Positions 16,777 to 25,748 of a stretch of 64,000 nucleotides of DNA are shown piece after piece. Position numbers and translations under genes: made by a program. The notes under the pieces were generated by a model. The model was given only the letters and a program-made list of their open reading frames with translations. It did no database searches and had not been told where the DNA came from. Origin of the DNA: Nocardia terpenica (GTDB lineage Bacteria > Actinomycetota > Actinomycetes > Mycobacteriales > Mycobacteriaceae); NCBI RefSeq assembly GCF_013186535.1, contig NZ_JABMCZ010000002.1, positions 1,860,001 through 1,924,000 of the forward strand, given 5' to 3'. Each line of letters begins with the position of its first letter. The stretch's first letter is position 1.

Positions 16777-18330
16777 GTGAAGAACGGCAAAGGGGATCAG
16801 AGCCTGGTGATGTCTCAGCGGGCTTTCGGGGCGGTGACGGCTGGAGCTGCTGCGTCGCTGTTAGCGGAGGTGGGTATCGCCTCCAGTGGGCTGCTGGGCT
16901 GGTCTGGCTCGATCGCCTTGAACAAGGGGTGGGAATTGGTTGCGGCGGTCGTCGCCATGCTGGCTTGGTTGTGGTCGGCGGTCCGCAGTTCCGGCCCCTG
17001 GCGGCAGTGGCGGTGGTGGATGACCGCCGCGGCGACCTGTTTCGTGGTCGGGCTGGCCGCGTGGAGCTGGGGGCAGGTGATTATCGGAATCCCGCTGCCC
17101 ACAGAGACTTTGGGACCGGCGGGGTACTTGTTGACCGCGGTACTTGCGCTACTCGCGGTCACCGTCCGCACGAGTGTCACCGGTGCCGAACACGATGCGC
17201 CGCTACAGGTCCGCCAGCACCGGACCGTGCGTGTGCTGGATGTGACCATCATCTTCTGCTCGATCGTGCTGTTCGGCTGGGTGACGCTGGGTCGGGAGCT
17301 GTCGATGAGCTGGACGGCGTCCGGTCCGATCGTGGCGTTGCTGGTGGCACATCCGTTGGTGTATCTGCTGCTCGTCGGGGCGATCGTGATGCTGGCTCGG
17401 CTTCGGCCGGGCGGGCGCGGGTTGCCGGTTCTGTTCATTGCGCTGGCCGCGACCGCCTACGTGGTGTCCAGCACCTTGTTCGCGCATTTCGTCGATGCCG
17501 GGGGAACGAGGATTCCGCCCGCACTGGAGGCCGGGTTCATGGCCTGCCCGGTGCTGTTCTTCCTGGCGGCACTGGCCCCCGACAACCCCACCCCAGTGCC
17601 GCACACCGACAAGCGCCGCAGCGCGGTCGATCTGGCGCACCTGGTGGTGCCCTACCTGCCGCTGATCGCCACCGGTGTTTTCCTCGCCGCCGAGCTGGCT
17701 GCCGGAGTCACCCTCAGCCCCTCGCAAGAAGCGCTGTCGCTGGCGCTGCTGGGACTGGTGATCGGCCGCCAGGTCGCCACGCTGGCGGAAAACGACCATC
17801 TGCTGCGGGAGTTGAAACACCAAGCGCTGCACGACCCTTTGACCGGATTGGCCAACCGCACCCTGTTCCTCTATCACCTTCACCGGTTGGTGGCACCGCA
17901 CAACGGCACACGATCACCGGTGGTCGTGGCCTTCTGCGACGTCGACGATTTCAAGAATGTCAACGACCGGTTCGGGCACACCACAGGCGATCTCATCCTC
18001 CAAGGCGTCGCGGAGCGCCTACGGCACTGTGCCCGCAATGACGGCGTCGTCGCCCGACTCGGCGGTGACGAGTTCGCCGTCGCCCTATGGAAGTGCCACG
18101 GCGACAACGATATCGGCCAACGCCTGCGGGCCGCGCTCGGTCAGCCGTACATCGTCGATGGCAGGCCCCTGGCAGTCAGCACCAGCGTGGGAGTCACGCA
18201 TCTGGCCGAGGGCGAGCAGATCACCGACATCGACCAACTCCTACGACTGGCCGATACCGCCATGTATCGGGCGAAAAGGCTCAAGAACACCCCGACTCAC
18301 ACCGCCGAACATCACAAGGAGCACGTCTGA
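16777..18330 (+). CDS. membrane-bound diguanylate cyclase (GGDEF)
   Basis: 517 residues. The first 330 are hydrophobic, with about eight to nine membrane segments. The GGDEF domain starts at DPLTGLANRTLFLYHL and holds the signature RLGGDEFAVAL; a canonical RxxD inhibitory site is not present just before it. It should make cyclic-di-GMP at the membrane, probably in response to a signal sensed by the membrane part. It begins with GTG. Its stop overlaps the next start (TGATG), so the cupin protein is co-translated. Confidence 0.9.
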   Translation: MKNGKGDQSLVMSQRAFGAVTAGAAASLLAEVGIASSGLLGWSGSIALNKGWELVAAVVAMLAWLWSAVRSSGPWRQWRWWMTAAATCFVVGLAAWSWGQVIIGIPLPTETLGPAGYLLTAVLALLAVTVRTSVTGAEHDAPLQVRQHRTVRVLDVTIIFCSIVLFGWVTLGRELSMSWTASGPIVALLVAHPLVYLLLVGAIVMLARLRPGGRGLPVLFIALAATAYVVSSTLFAHFVDAGGTRIPPALEAGFMACPVLFFLAALAPDNPTPVPHTDKRRSAVDLAHLVVPYLPLIATGVFLAAELAAGVTLSPSQEALSLALLGLVIGRQVATLAENDHLLRELKHQALHDPLTGLANRTLFLYHLHRLVAPHNGTRSPVVVAFCDVDDFKNVNDRFGHTTGDLILQGVAERLRHCARNDGVVARLGGDEFAVALWKCHGDNDIGQRLRAALGQPYIVDGRPLAVSTSVGVTHLAEGEQITDIDQLLRLADTAMYRAKRLKNTPTHTAEHHKEHV

Positions 18331-18800
18331 TGGACACGACGACCACCACCCGGCAGATCATCGACACCCTGAAATTAGAGCCACTGGCCATCTGTAACGG
18401 CTTCTTCCGAGAGACCTGGCGCGACTCCCATTCCACGATGATCTACTGGCTGCTCCCCGCCGATCATTTCTCCGGTCTGCACGCGGCGACATACCCCGAA
18501 ATCTTCACTTACCACTCCGGCGCACCCTTGGAAATGACCCTGCTCGACGATGACGGAAAACCCACCCGGCACGTCCTCGGCCCCGACCTCGAGTCCGGGC
18601 AACAACCGCATCTCGTTGTGCCCGCAGGAGTCTGGCAAGCAGCACACACACTCGGCGAATACACCCTCAGCAGCGTCATCGTCGCACCCCCCTTCACTCC
18701 CGAGATGGTCACGGTCGCCGACCCCGACACCCTTGGCCAGCAATACCCCGACTATGCCGAGAACATTCGCGCCCTCACCGCCCTCGGCCGCCTCCCCTGA
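18330..18800 (+). CDS. cupin family protein (DUF985)
   Basis: 156 residues, starting at ATG 18330 inside the stop of the cyclase gene, with AAGGAG 9 bp upstream. The pattern IYWLLPADHFSGLHA...PEIFTYHSGAPLEM...HLVVPAGVWQAA is that of the DUF985 cupin family, a single beta-barrel. Molecular function is unknown. Coupling to a diguanylate cyclase suggests a sensing or effector role, but that is inference. Confidence 0.85.
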   Translation: MDTTTTTRQIIDTLKLEPLAICNGFFRETWRDSHSTMIYWLLPADHFSGLHAATYPEIFTYHSGAPLEMTLLDDDGKPTRHVLGPDLESGQQPHLVVPAGVWQAAHTLGEYTLSSVIVAPPFTPEMVTVADPDTLGQQYPDYAENIRALTALGRLP

Positions 18801-19333
18801 CCGATCCCGGGCAGCCTGCTGACCGGCGCGTCAGTATGTGGGACAACGCAATCGAGAAGCTCGCCACCTACGTACGCGAACACGGCACAGCCGATGGTCC
18901 ACAGAAGTAGATCACCGCCGATGGCGCCGGAAACGAACTTGGGCGCTGCACCCATTGCCCCCCGGTTCCGGACGCTCATCGATATGGCTCTTCCCGTCTG
19001 TTCCGGCACCGACCAGTGAATCCACACCGTTGCCGTTGCGCTCAGCTCGATATCGACGTACGGCTACGCCGGGCCGAAACCGGCGCTCATGCAGCAGGAT
19101 TGACGGTCGTCCCGAGTACGGGTGTCGTCATAGTCTTCTCTCCCGGCGGCGAACCGGCCCTGGTCCTGCTCACGGAGCAATCGCCGGGACCGAGCGCGAC
19201 GTCGCGACCACTTCCACCCGGTTGCATGCGTCACATCGGGGCAGGTACGGTCGGTGCGAGCTGAGCGAAGGGGGCGGGCAGCCGGTCCGACCCCGAGACA
19301 CAGCGTCGAAGGCGCCGGTACCGAGAGGGCACA
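18801..19333. other. intergenic stretch without a recognisable gene
   Basis: A short frame at 18836 (MWDNAIEKLATYVREHGTAD, 24 codons) looks like a coding fragment, but nothing extends it. The long frames across this stretch lack third-position GC bias and family features. No tRNA or clear terminator seen. Confidence 0.4.
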
Positions 19334-19906
19334 ATGACCAGCGTAGGAAGCATGTTGCGTGGTGTTGCCGCTGCGGCTGGCGCGATCGTGCTTCTGTCCG
19401 CGTGCGGTTCCAACACCGGCGGTGTTTCGCAATCTTCCGGCAGTACAAGCGCATCGTCGACCCGGCTTCCGCCCGCGCCGACGGCATTCAACCCTTGTTC
19501 GATTCCGGAATCGGTCATGGATTCCGAGCAGCTGCACAGTCGCAATATCGCGGACTCCGACGGAAACGGCGGGACCCAGTGGCGCGGCTGCCGATGGGTC
19601 GAGTCCGATGGATACGCTGTTTCCATACGCGCCACCAACATCACCCTGCAGATGGTGCGTGACAACACAGGTTTCAAGGTGGCCGAGGAACTCACCATCG
19701 CTGGCCGCCCGGCACTGACCTACCACGACAGCGAGGCCACGGATTTGCAACACGATTGCTTGCTCAACGCCGAGATGAAGGGCGGCAGCCTCGAGTTCCT
19801 ACTGAATAACCCGGCGTCGAACCGAAAGACCGGAAACATGAACACGTGCGAGCTTGCCAAAAATCTTGCAAACAAGGTGATACCGCTGATCCCAGCTTCA
19901 GCATGA
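19334..19906 (+). CDS. secreted lipoprotein, DUF3558 family
   Basis: 190 residues. The signal peptide with lipobox (MLRGVAAAAGAIVLLSACGS, Cys as the lipidated residue) is followed by a Ser/Thr-rich linker. The domain contains FNPCSIPESVMDS...RGCRWVESDGYAVSI and DCLLNAEM...NTCELAKNLANKVIP, the cysteine pattern of DUF3558, which is common in Nocardia and mycobacteria near ESX genes. Start ATG 19334 has GAGAGGG upstream. Surface-attached; function unknown. It heads the ESX-associated run of genes. Confidence 0.85.
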   Translation: MTSVGSMLRGVAAAAGAIVLLSACGSNTGGVSQSSGSTSASSTRLPPAPTAFNPCSIPESVMDSEQLHSRNIADSDGNGGTQWRGCRWVESDGYAVSIRATNITLQMVRDNTGFKVAEELTIAGRPALTYHDSEATDLQHDCLLNAEMKGGSLEFLLNNPASNRKTGNMNTCELAKNLANKVIPLIPASA

Positions 19907-19949
19907 CCTCCGGCATTGATCAATTTTTCCGGGGAGGAAGTGAAACACC

Positions 19950-20462
19950 ATGGCCGACAGCACCACACCGCCGCAGCGGCCGCTGGAAGGGCTGATCAAT
20001 GACGCGAAGGAAGGTCGGCTGACCGTTAATTTCAACCAGGATGTTCGAGTCGATGCCGAAGAGTTTGCCTATATCGAACGCGATTGTCAAGCATTCAAAG
20101 ACTCGATTCGAAGCACCCAACAGATTGCGAAAGAGATCTCTTCGCAGAAGAAATGGGGGTTAGGAGAGGATCAGGCGATCTTGACCTCTGCCCAAACCTT
20201 GGTGCACCGTTTCCGCGCAAAGGCCGCAATCGTCACTTCGGGTAAAGACTCTGCCAACAATGTGAATGATATCCTGGAAGATCATTATCGGATCGTCGAC
20301 GACCTTCAGGAACTCCATCGAACTATTGCTCAAAAGTTCGTAGAGACGGATCAAGAATTCGCAGCTCGATATAATGAATTAAAGGCGAATATGCCATCGA
20401 GCTCGATCAGCGCGGCACCCGTTCAGGGGCCAATTCGCCAAAGCGACGGTAAGTGGCGATGA
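19950..20462 (+). CDS. helical ESX-locus protein of unknown function
   Basis: 170 residues, no recognised family. A GGGGAGGAAG ribosome site precedes ATG 19950. The sequence is largely amphipathic helix (EFAYIERDCQAFKDSIRSTQ, ILEDHYRIVDDLQELHRTIA) with a disordered tail, the shape of small ESX-associated proteins. Its stop overlaps the next start by ATGA, so it is made together with the WXG/PPE-like substrate and may be its partner in secretion. Confidence 0.75.
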   Translation: MADSTTPPQRPLEGLINDAKEGRLTVNFNQDVRVDAEEFAYIERDCQAFKDSIRSTQQIAKEISSQKKWGLGEDQAILTSAQTLVHRFRAKAAIVTSGKDSANNVNDILEDHYRIVDDLQELHRTIAQKFVETDQEFAARYNELKANMPSSSISAAPVQGPIRQSDGKWR

Positions 20463-21697
20463 CCATTCCGAACGAGCCCCCACAGATCTCCGGCGGCGAG
20501 AATCCCGATCACCTCGAGCATTGGGATATTTACCACGCGTTCAGTCCGCAGGACACCACCGATGCCAACAATGCCGTCGACAAATACTCGCGTATGGCGG
20601 CGACGTGGAGCACCGATGTGGCAGAGTTCGCAGCTCGGATCCGGCGATCGAGCGCGGCGGCATGGGACGGCGCGGCTGCGGAGGCGTCACGGCAAGCGAT
20701 CGATAATTACGCCCAGCGTGCACTGGACCTTGCTCCGGCGCTGCAGTCGCTGGCTGCTCAGGTATCGACGGCGGTCACGGGGATCGCGAACACCAAGAGC
20801 AACGTTGCCGAACCGAACGACACTGTGGGTAAGAATATCTTCAACCCGAAGGGGTGGGATGTGGGGTTCTGGCACGGCTCGCGATCGAGGGCAGCCGTGG
20901 ATGAGGCGCGCGACCAGGCTCGGGCGGCAATGCGCGACCACTACCTCGTCGACTTCAAATCGGCCGACACCCAGATCCCCGTACTGCCGCAACCGATCAG
21001 CCCAACCAACCCCCTCTACACCCCGCAGCAACCAGGAAACACCGGCGGAGACGGCCCCGGCGGCACGAGTACCGGTGGCGGCGTGAGCCCGGACGGCACC
21101 CAAGGGCCTGGCGGCACCGGCAGCAACGGCGGCGATGGCGATCACGGCAACCAGCCCACAACACCGGCACAGGACCTCCCGACGACACAAGACCCTACGT
21201 CCACCAACCCTGCAACCACCAATCCCGCTGCAGCAGTTGCCGATCCGTCAGCAACCCGGCCCACAGGCATAGACCCGAACACCACCGCCACGAGACCCAG
21301 CGGCATGGGCTCCGCAGGCTTGCCCAGCGGTAGTGGCCTCCCCGGCAGCGGCCTGTCTGGCAGCGGTCACGGTGGCCTCTCCGGCGGTCGCGTACCCGGC
21401 ATCGGATCCGGTGGTCCCGGCCGCAGCCTGCCCGGTACGCCACGAGCCGGAATTCCGGTGAACCCCGCCGCCGCAGCGGGGCGTGCCGGAGCCGCCGGAA
21501 CACCGGGCATGGGAATGCCGGGCATGGGAGGCGCAGCCGGTAAAGGAAAAGGGGAGGACGGCGACCGCGACCACGCTACCCCCGACTGGCTGAAGAACAT
21601 GGACAACACCGAGGAACTGCTCGGCCCGGCTCCCAGGACTCTTCCGGGCGGTGTGATCGGGGGCGATTACGTCGATCCCCCACCGCCGGACCGGTAG
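20459..21697 (+). CDS. ESX substrate-like protein: WXG/PPE-like helical domain with Pro/Gly-rich tail
   Basis: 412 residues. Residues 1-180 are helical, with a WxG turn in SSAAAWDGAAAEASRQ, typical of WXG100/PPE-type secreted proteins. Residues 180-412 are Gly/Pro/Thr-rich low complexity (GGTSTGGGVSPDGTQGPGG and similar). The ATG at 20459 shares an ATGA overlap with the preceding gene. The downstream gene is an EspG chaperone, which normally binds PPE-type substrates, so this protein is its likely client. Confidence 0.8.
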   Translation: MTIPNEPPQISGGENPDHLEHWDIYHAFSPQDTTDANNAVDKYSRMAATWSTDVAEFAARIRRSSAAAWDGAAAEASRQAIDNYAQRALDLAPALQSLAAQVSTAVTGIANTKSNVAEPNDTVGKNIFNPKGWDVGFWHGSRSRAAVDEARDQARAAMRDHYLVDFKSADTQIPVLPQPISPTNPLYTPQQPGNTGGDGPGGTSTGGGVSPDGTQGPGGTGSNGGDGDHGNQPTTPAQDLPTTQDPTSTNPATTNPAAAVADPSATRPTGIDPNTTATRPSGMGSAGLPSGSGLPGSGLSGSGHGGLSGGRVPGIGSGGPGRSLPGTPRAGIPVNPAAAAGRAGAAGTPGMGMPGMGGAAGKGKGEDGDRDHATPDWLKNMDNTEELLGPAPRTLPGGVIGGDYVDPPPPDR

Positions 21698-21817
21698 CTG
21701 CTCGAACGGGGCGTCCCGACGACCCGGCTTCCGCTCCCCTGACGTACCTGCCGACCTCCGCCAATGACAACCGGGCGGAGAGCTGGCTTCACTCTTCGCA
21801 CGATGGGAACCTTCTGT

Positions 21818-22576
21818 ATGGCCGAATGGGATTGGGAAACGGATGATTTCGCGGCCCTGTGGTACAGCGACGCGAACGACCGCTTCCCCCGGCCCTTGGC
21901 CTACACCAGCAGGCTCCCCACGAACGACGAGGTTGCTGCCCACCGCATCGCGGTACGCGACCGATACGACACCGAAGAATCCGAACGCATCAATCTTGCT
22001 TTCCACACTCTCACGACCTCCCAGCTCCGCATCGAAATCCTCGGTGAATCAACAACCCTCGGCAAAGGCACACCACGCGAATACCGCATTGTCGGCGCCC
22101 GCACCCCGTACCACGCGGTCATGCTCACCCAAACCGCCGCCGACGGCACCCACGGTCGTATCCGCTGCCGACTATTCCGGCCCGAACACCTGGCGCCCCG
22201 CCTGGCGCGCGTCCTGCCGTCGTTCCCCTCCGGCACCGCCAGCCCGGAAACCTTTAATATCGAAGATCTCCGGCAACGTACCGACAACCACGGATACAGC
22301 CGCACGAGTGCCCGCGAACGATTTGAACGACTCGCCGAACGCCCCACTGACGGCGGCGGTGTCGCAGGTCTGCTGACCGGTCCCATTCACAGTCGCCCTG
22401 ACCCCTGGTACACCGCGCAATGGCTCGACATCGCCGGTGATGGTCGCTATCTGCAACAGCGCACCCGCGAGCACCTGACGATGCGCCCGGCCACCACCGC
22501 TGACCTCACCACCTTGTTCACCGCCTGGATCGACCGCGTTCTGCAGCGACTACGCGAAACAGACGAGAACTGGTGA
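21818..22576 (+). CDS. ESX secretion-associated chaperone EspG
   Basis: About 252 residues, starting MAEWDWETDDFAALWYS. N-terminal Trp/Asp pattern, central GTPREYRIVGARTPYHAVM...RIRCRLFRPEHLAPRL, and C-terminal DPWYTAQWLDIAGDGRYL fit the EspG family, cytosolic chaperones that hold PPE-type proteins for ESX secretion. ATGs at 21764 and 21803 are also possible; 21818 gives the family-like start, and none has a strong ribosome site. It lies after its probable client. No EccB/C/D/E or MycP genes are in the window, so secretion must use a machine encoded elsewhere. Confidence 0.82.
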   Translation: MAEWDWETDDFAALWYSDANDRFPRPLAYTSRLPTNDEVAAHRIAVRDRYDTEESERINLAFHTLTTSQLRIEILGESTTLGKGTPREYRIVGARTPYHAVMLTQTAADGTHGRIRCRLFRPEHLAPRLARVLPSFPSGTASPETFNIEDLRQRTDNHGYSRTSARERFERLAERPTDGGGVAGLLTGPIHSRPDPWYTAQWLDIAGDGRYLQQRTREHLTMRPATTADLTTLFTAWIDRVLQRLRETDENW

Positions 22577-22901
22577 CCGACAACGTCATGGTGCTGCTGA
22601 GGACCACAGGGGCAACCCGGCAGCTATGAAGCTACGAGCTGCCGCTTCACAAGGATATCGGACACTATGATCTCTGCCCTCGTGGCCGAGTGGCGAGAAC
22701 CTGCCGCCGACTTCGGGAGTGAATGGGACGCCATTTACCGTCACGGTTTGGGATGTGTCCAGGGTCTGTAGGTCTGTACAAGCTGGGTGAGCTGCTCCGG
22801 TCGGTTGCCAGTGCGTCGATGAGCGGACGCCTATGCCGCCGCCGCGCGCCGCGGCATGTCGCGACGCACCCCCGTACCCGAATCTATCCGAGGACCCGCA
22901 A
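22577..22901. other. intergenic, no clear gene
   Basis: Contains one short frame at about 22666 (MISALVAEWREPAADFG, 34 codons) that could be a fragment. No family or regulatory site recognised. Confidence 0.4.
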
Positions 22902-23199
22902 TGACGAGCCCGGCTCCGGCAATGCCGGTGCGGGTGGGTATCCGCGGCGGCTCGCGGAGGCAACGGTCGTCCTTGTCGAGTTGCGGGCAGTCGTCGTTGA
23001 GCAGTTCGATCACGCCGACGCTCTGTTGACGCAAGCGCGGCAGGACTGGAGGGGTGCCCCGGCGCAGGTATTCGGCGGTGTCTACGCCGGATGGCAGGCC
23101 GCTGCCGCGCGGCTGCGTGGTGATCTGGACCGTATCTACGCGGCTGCCGTGGCCGAATTCGAAGCTCTCCTTTCGATGAATGAAACGGATGATCGGTGA
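22902..23199 (+). pseudogene. WXG100-like ESX protein, probably frameshifted near its start
   Basis: The 3' part, in the frame ending at 23199, reads VEQFDHADALLTQARQDWRG, then GGVYAGWQAAAARL and DLDRIYAAAVAEFEALLSM, a WXG100 helical hairpin with W-R-G at the turn. A good ATG (22902, MTSPAPAMPVRVG) is in another frame, and no ATG/GTG exists in the right frame close to the domain. A one-base indel between 22935 and 22980 would explain this. If a TTG at 22981 were used, only the core would be made. Confidence 0.5.
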
Positions 23200-23603
23200 G
23201 GCACTGCGAGAACCGGGGGCAGTTGACAACCGCCTGCCGCGTGTCCGTCTCCGGACGCGAACTCTGTATGTGGCGGACGTACGGTTCGAAACCATCTGAA
23301 GTACAGGGGACATCCAGTAACCGCGACGCATCGATCATGTACCGATTCGCTGAAAGTCGGCCCTGCATCAGTCGTCTTCGTTGCTGTTCCGGTTCACCGT
23401 CGGTCGAGCGGACATCAACGGTCTCGCGCGTAGATCTGCAGACCACATCGCAACGTGTCAGCTGAACAGGCTGTGTGCCAACGGTATAGCCATCTATATG
23501 GCTCCGCGGTGGTGTGTGTGCTGGTGTTTCTGTAATGATCGGGTGATCTGACCCGTCTCTCCTGGGGCGGCTCTGCGGACAAGATCTGAGTTGAGGAGGG
23601 GGA
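23200..23603. other. intergenic, no clear gene
   Basis: No frame with coding character on either strand. The last 40 bp hold the GAGGAGGGGG ribosome site for the next gene. Confidence 0.5.
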
Positions 23604-23909
23604 GTGTTCTTCGTTCCGGAGTCGGTGTTGGCGATGGCGCAGACGATCGAACCGGCTGCCGAGGCGACGCGGGGGCATGCGACGCGGATCGCGGGTGCCG
23701 GGTTCGAGGCGGGGCATGCTGGTCAGGATTATCGGGAGCAGGGGCAGAGGCTGGCGGCGGGTGTTGACGGGATCGTTGCGATGTTGCAGTCGTGGTCGGA
23801 GGCGTCGAGTGCGACGGTGGGGGCGTTGCGGCAGGCGGTGACCGCGAGTGTGTCTACCGAGCAGGACAATCGGGCGCGGATCGCGGCCGCGGGGGAGGGG
23901 TCGGTGTGA
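23604..23909 (+). CDS. EspC-like (DUF2580) type VII secretion target
   Basis: 101 residues starting at GTG 23604 with GAGGAGGGGG upstream. Two helices (VPESVLAMAQTIEPAAEATR and VDGIVAMLQSWSEASSATV) joined by a Gly-rich turn, then a Gln/Asp-rich C-terminus, match the small ESX-secreted EspC/DUF2580 type found beside giant CpnT-like toxins. Its stop overlaps the next start (GTGTGA). Confidence 0.75.
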   Translation: MFFVPESVLAMAQTIEPAAEATRGHATRIAGAGFEAGHAGQDYREQGQRLAAGVDGIVAMLQSWSEASSATVGALRQAVTASVSTEQDNRARIAAAGEGSV

Positions 23910-24043
23910 CCGATCCCCGACAGTACGTGCAGGAGTACGGCGGCAAGCTGCAGCAGGCGCAGCAAGGGCTGCCGTCGGATTGGACGGAGGAGGATGAGGC
24001 CGGGGAGCAAGGCAATGGTCCCCCGAGGTCGTGGCTGAGGTAG
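23906..24043 (+). CDS. 45-residue ORF coupled to the EspC-like gene
   Basis: GTG at 23906 overlaps the previous stop by four bases. The protein, MTDPRQYVQEYGGKLQQAQQ followed by GLPSDWTEEDEAGEQG, is short and acidic and ends in RSWLR. The start overlap and codon use argue that it is translated. It could be the surviving N-terminus of a longer ESX-locus protein, since it stops abruptly. No known family recognised. Confidence 0.5.
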   Translation: MTDPRQYVQEYGGKLQQAQQGLPSDWTEEDEAGEQGNGPPRSWLR

Positions 24044-24183
24044 CGATCAGTAGGCTACGCCGGCGGGTATGGTCATTGTGCCTGCACGGCAAGGTATTCG
24101 GTGTGAGAGGCGGGGTTCTGGGCTGGTCCGGTCGGGCAGCTCACGGAGGCCGTCGTGGTTCGAAACAACGGCAGGATGCGGTA

Positions 24184-24870
24184 GTGCATTTCAACCAGCG
24201 AGCGCAGCGTGAAGAGCTACATATTTCCGACTATCCCGGCGCTTACATGCCGGTCCTGCCCGAGCCAGCGGACGAGGACTTCGTCTGGGCCCGCGCGAAT
24301 CCGGGCAAGTGGCAGTATTTCACCGACCCCAGAGCCGACAAGTCGGCACTGCAGCAGGCCAACGTCATCGGTGGCTGGCTGGCCGACGACAAGGGTGGAT
24401 TCGCCGAGCGCTGGCTGAACCCCGAATTCGTGCCGACCCCGCAATATGCCCGTCGAGACCTCGCCAGCGAGTTCGAACTGGTGATCTGGCGGCTGGAGTA
24501 CGGCTTCAACAATATCGGCCGATTTGTCGACGCGTTCGGCCGCAGCGAACTCCACATCGTCTTACCTGAGGATGATCCGCAGGGGCAGCGGGGCTGGCCG
24601 CTGCTCTACCGCGGCGAAGACACTGTCCTGGAGGTGTATACCTCGGTGGGTAGGTTGCCCAAGGATGTGAATCCGTGGCTGCGGCGGACGGTTTCAGGTA
24701 TGGACGTGCTCGAGCAGGTATGTCCGCTGGCGGGGTCGTGGGTGCTGTTCAATCCGGGTAGCGGCCACTCCTATATCGAGATGCCAGGTTCACAGCTGGT
24801 GGCGTGGTGGCGCGAGTGGTGTGAGGCCGAACGCACCGGTGCCGCTGCGGAATCCGACCAAGGTGACTGA
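24184..24870 (+). CDS. type VII secretion system-associated protein with SseB-like C-terminus
   Basis: About 228 residues from a GTG at 24184 (an earlier GTG at 24031 would add residues that do not look coding). The N-terminal part (YPGAYMPVLPEPADEDFVWA, then ARANPGKWQYFTDP and IGGWLADDKGGFAERWLNPE) resembles proteins annotated as type VII secretion system-associated in Nocardia and Streptomyces. The C-terminal part (VLEVYTSVGRLPKDVNPWL...GSWVLFNPGSGHSYIE) is like SseB-type domains. Probably cytoplasmic and helping handle the secreted toxin. Family placement is by style only. Confidence 0.65.
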   Translation: MHFNQRAQREELHISDYPGAYMPVLPEPADEDFVWARANPGKWQYFTDPRADKSALQQANVIGGWLADDKGGFAERWLNPEFVPTPQYARRDLASEFELVIWRLEYGFNNIGRFVDAFGRSELHIVLPEDDPQGQRGWPLLYRGEDTVLEVYTSVGRLPKDVNPWLRRTVSGMDVLEQVCPLAGSWVLFNPGSGHSYIEMPGSQLVAWWREWCEAERTGAAAESDQGD

Positions 24871-24871
24871 T

Positions 24872-25318
24872 ATGGATGACTGGGAGCGGGATCAGATCCG
24901 TTCGGCTAATGTGCGTTTGCGTTCGGAGTTGGATGCGATCCAGGCCGATTTCGATCGTGAGATGGGCCAGGTGGGTGAGGTCCAGCGCACGCTTGCGGCG
25001 ATGAGGGTGCATGCGACATCGCCGAACGATCTGGCGCGGGTGACGGTGGACTCGTCCGGAGCGGTCACCGAAATCACCATCGCCGAAGACGCTTTCCGCC
25101 GCAGTACTCCACGGGGTTTGACCGAGGACATCAATGCCGCGATTCGGGGCGGGGCCGAGGCGGCGGCCAAGGCGCGTGAGCAGGTTCTGGCGCCTATTAC
25201 GGCGATCGTGGAGACGATGCCCGACCTCGGCGAAATCATTCCGGGCGCACCGAATCTGCGAGATTTGCGGGCGCAGCTGTCCGAGCAGCCGGGTGAGCCG
25301 CCGCAGCGATCGCACTGA
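24872..25318 (+). CDS. YbaB/EbfC-like protein of the ESX toxin locus
   Basis: 148 residues, starting one base after the preceding stop, with AAGGTGA upstream. An N-terminal helix (LRSELDAIQADFDREMGQVG) is followed by the YbaB core strand-turn VTVDSSGAVTEITIAEDAFR and a C-terminal helix. The YbaB family binds DNA or acts as a small dimeric scaffold; copies in ESX effector loci are common and their role is unknown. Same strand and spacing as its neighbours, so probably one operon. Confidence 0.8.
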   Translation: MDDWERDQIRSANVRLRSELDAIQADFDREMGQVGEVQRTLAAMRVHATSPNDLARVTVDSSGAVTEITIAEDAFRRSTPRGLTEDINAAIRGGAEAAAKAREQVLAPITAIVETMPDLGEIIPGAPNLRDLRAQLSEQPGEPPQRSH

Positions 25319-25406
25319 ACCGGAACCGGATTCGCTGGAACCATCGGCCACACCGGTGCGTCGAAGAGCAGTGAACGGGGCCGAATCCTGGTGAGGGAGT
25401 ACGACT

Positions 25407-25730
25407 GTGAGCAATCTGTGGGCCGATCCGGATCGGCTGCGTGCGGTCTCACCGCAGTTCGCCCAGCTGGGTGAGGACGTGGCCTCGGCCCTGGCGACGC
25501 TGCGAGCCGGACTCGATTCCGAGAAGCGTTGCTGGGGTGGCGATAAGCCGGGGCAGCAGTTCGAGAAAACCTATCCGCAGACCGAGGGTCCGGGCAATGT
25601 GAAGGACTTCCTTGCCGCGTTGACCGGGCTGTCGGAGAAAGTGAAAGCGACCGGCGACAAGATCACCGGGACCGCCGACGCGCTGCAAACCCAGGATCGG
25701 GACAACGCCGACCGGATCCGCCGGGTGTAG
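25407..25730 (+). CDS. WXG100-family ESX protein preceding the giant toxin
   Basis: 107 residues from GTG 25407 (GAGGGAG upstream). Helix-turn-helix hairpin with the turn CWGGDKPGQQFEKTY in place of a plain WxG, a form seen in the WXG100 partner of CpnT-like toxins. It lies 18 bp before the toxin start. Likely forms a heterodimer with the WXG-like N-terminus of the toxin and directs it to an ESX secretion machine. Confidence 0.85.
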   Translation: MSNLWADPDRLRAVSPQFAQLGEDVASALATLRAGLDSEKRCWGGDKPGQQFEKTYPQTEGPGNVKDFLAALTGLSEKVKATGDKITGTADALQTQDRDNADRIRRV

Positions 25731-25748
25731 TCGGAGGGGGATGCTCGC

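Noticed and set aside
18838..19662. 274-residue plus-strand ORF before and over the DUF3558 gene
   Set aside because: Arg/Ser-rich, overlaps a clear lipoprotein gene in another frame, no start signal.
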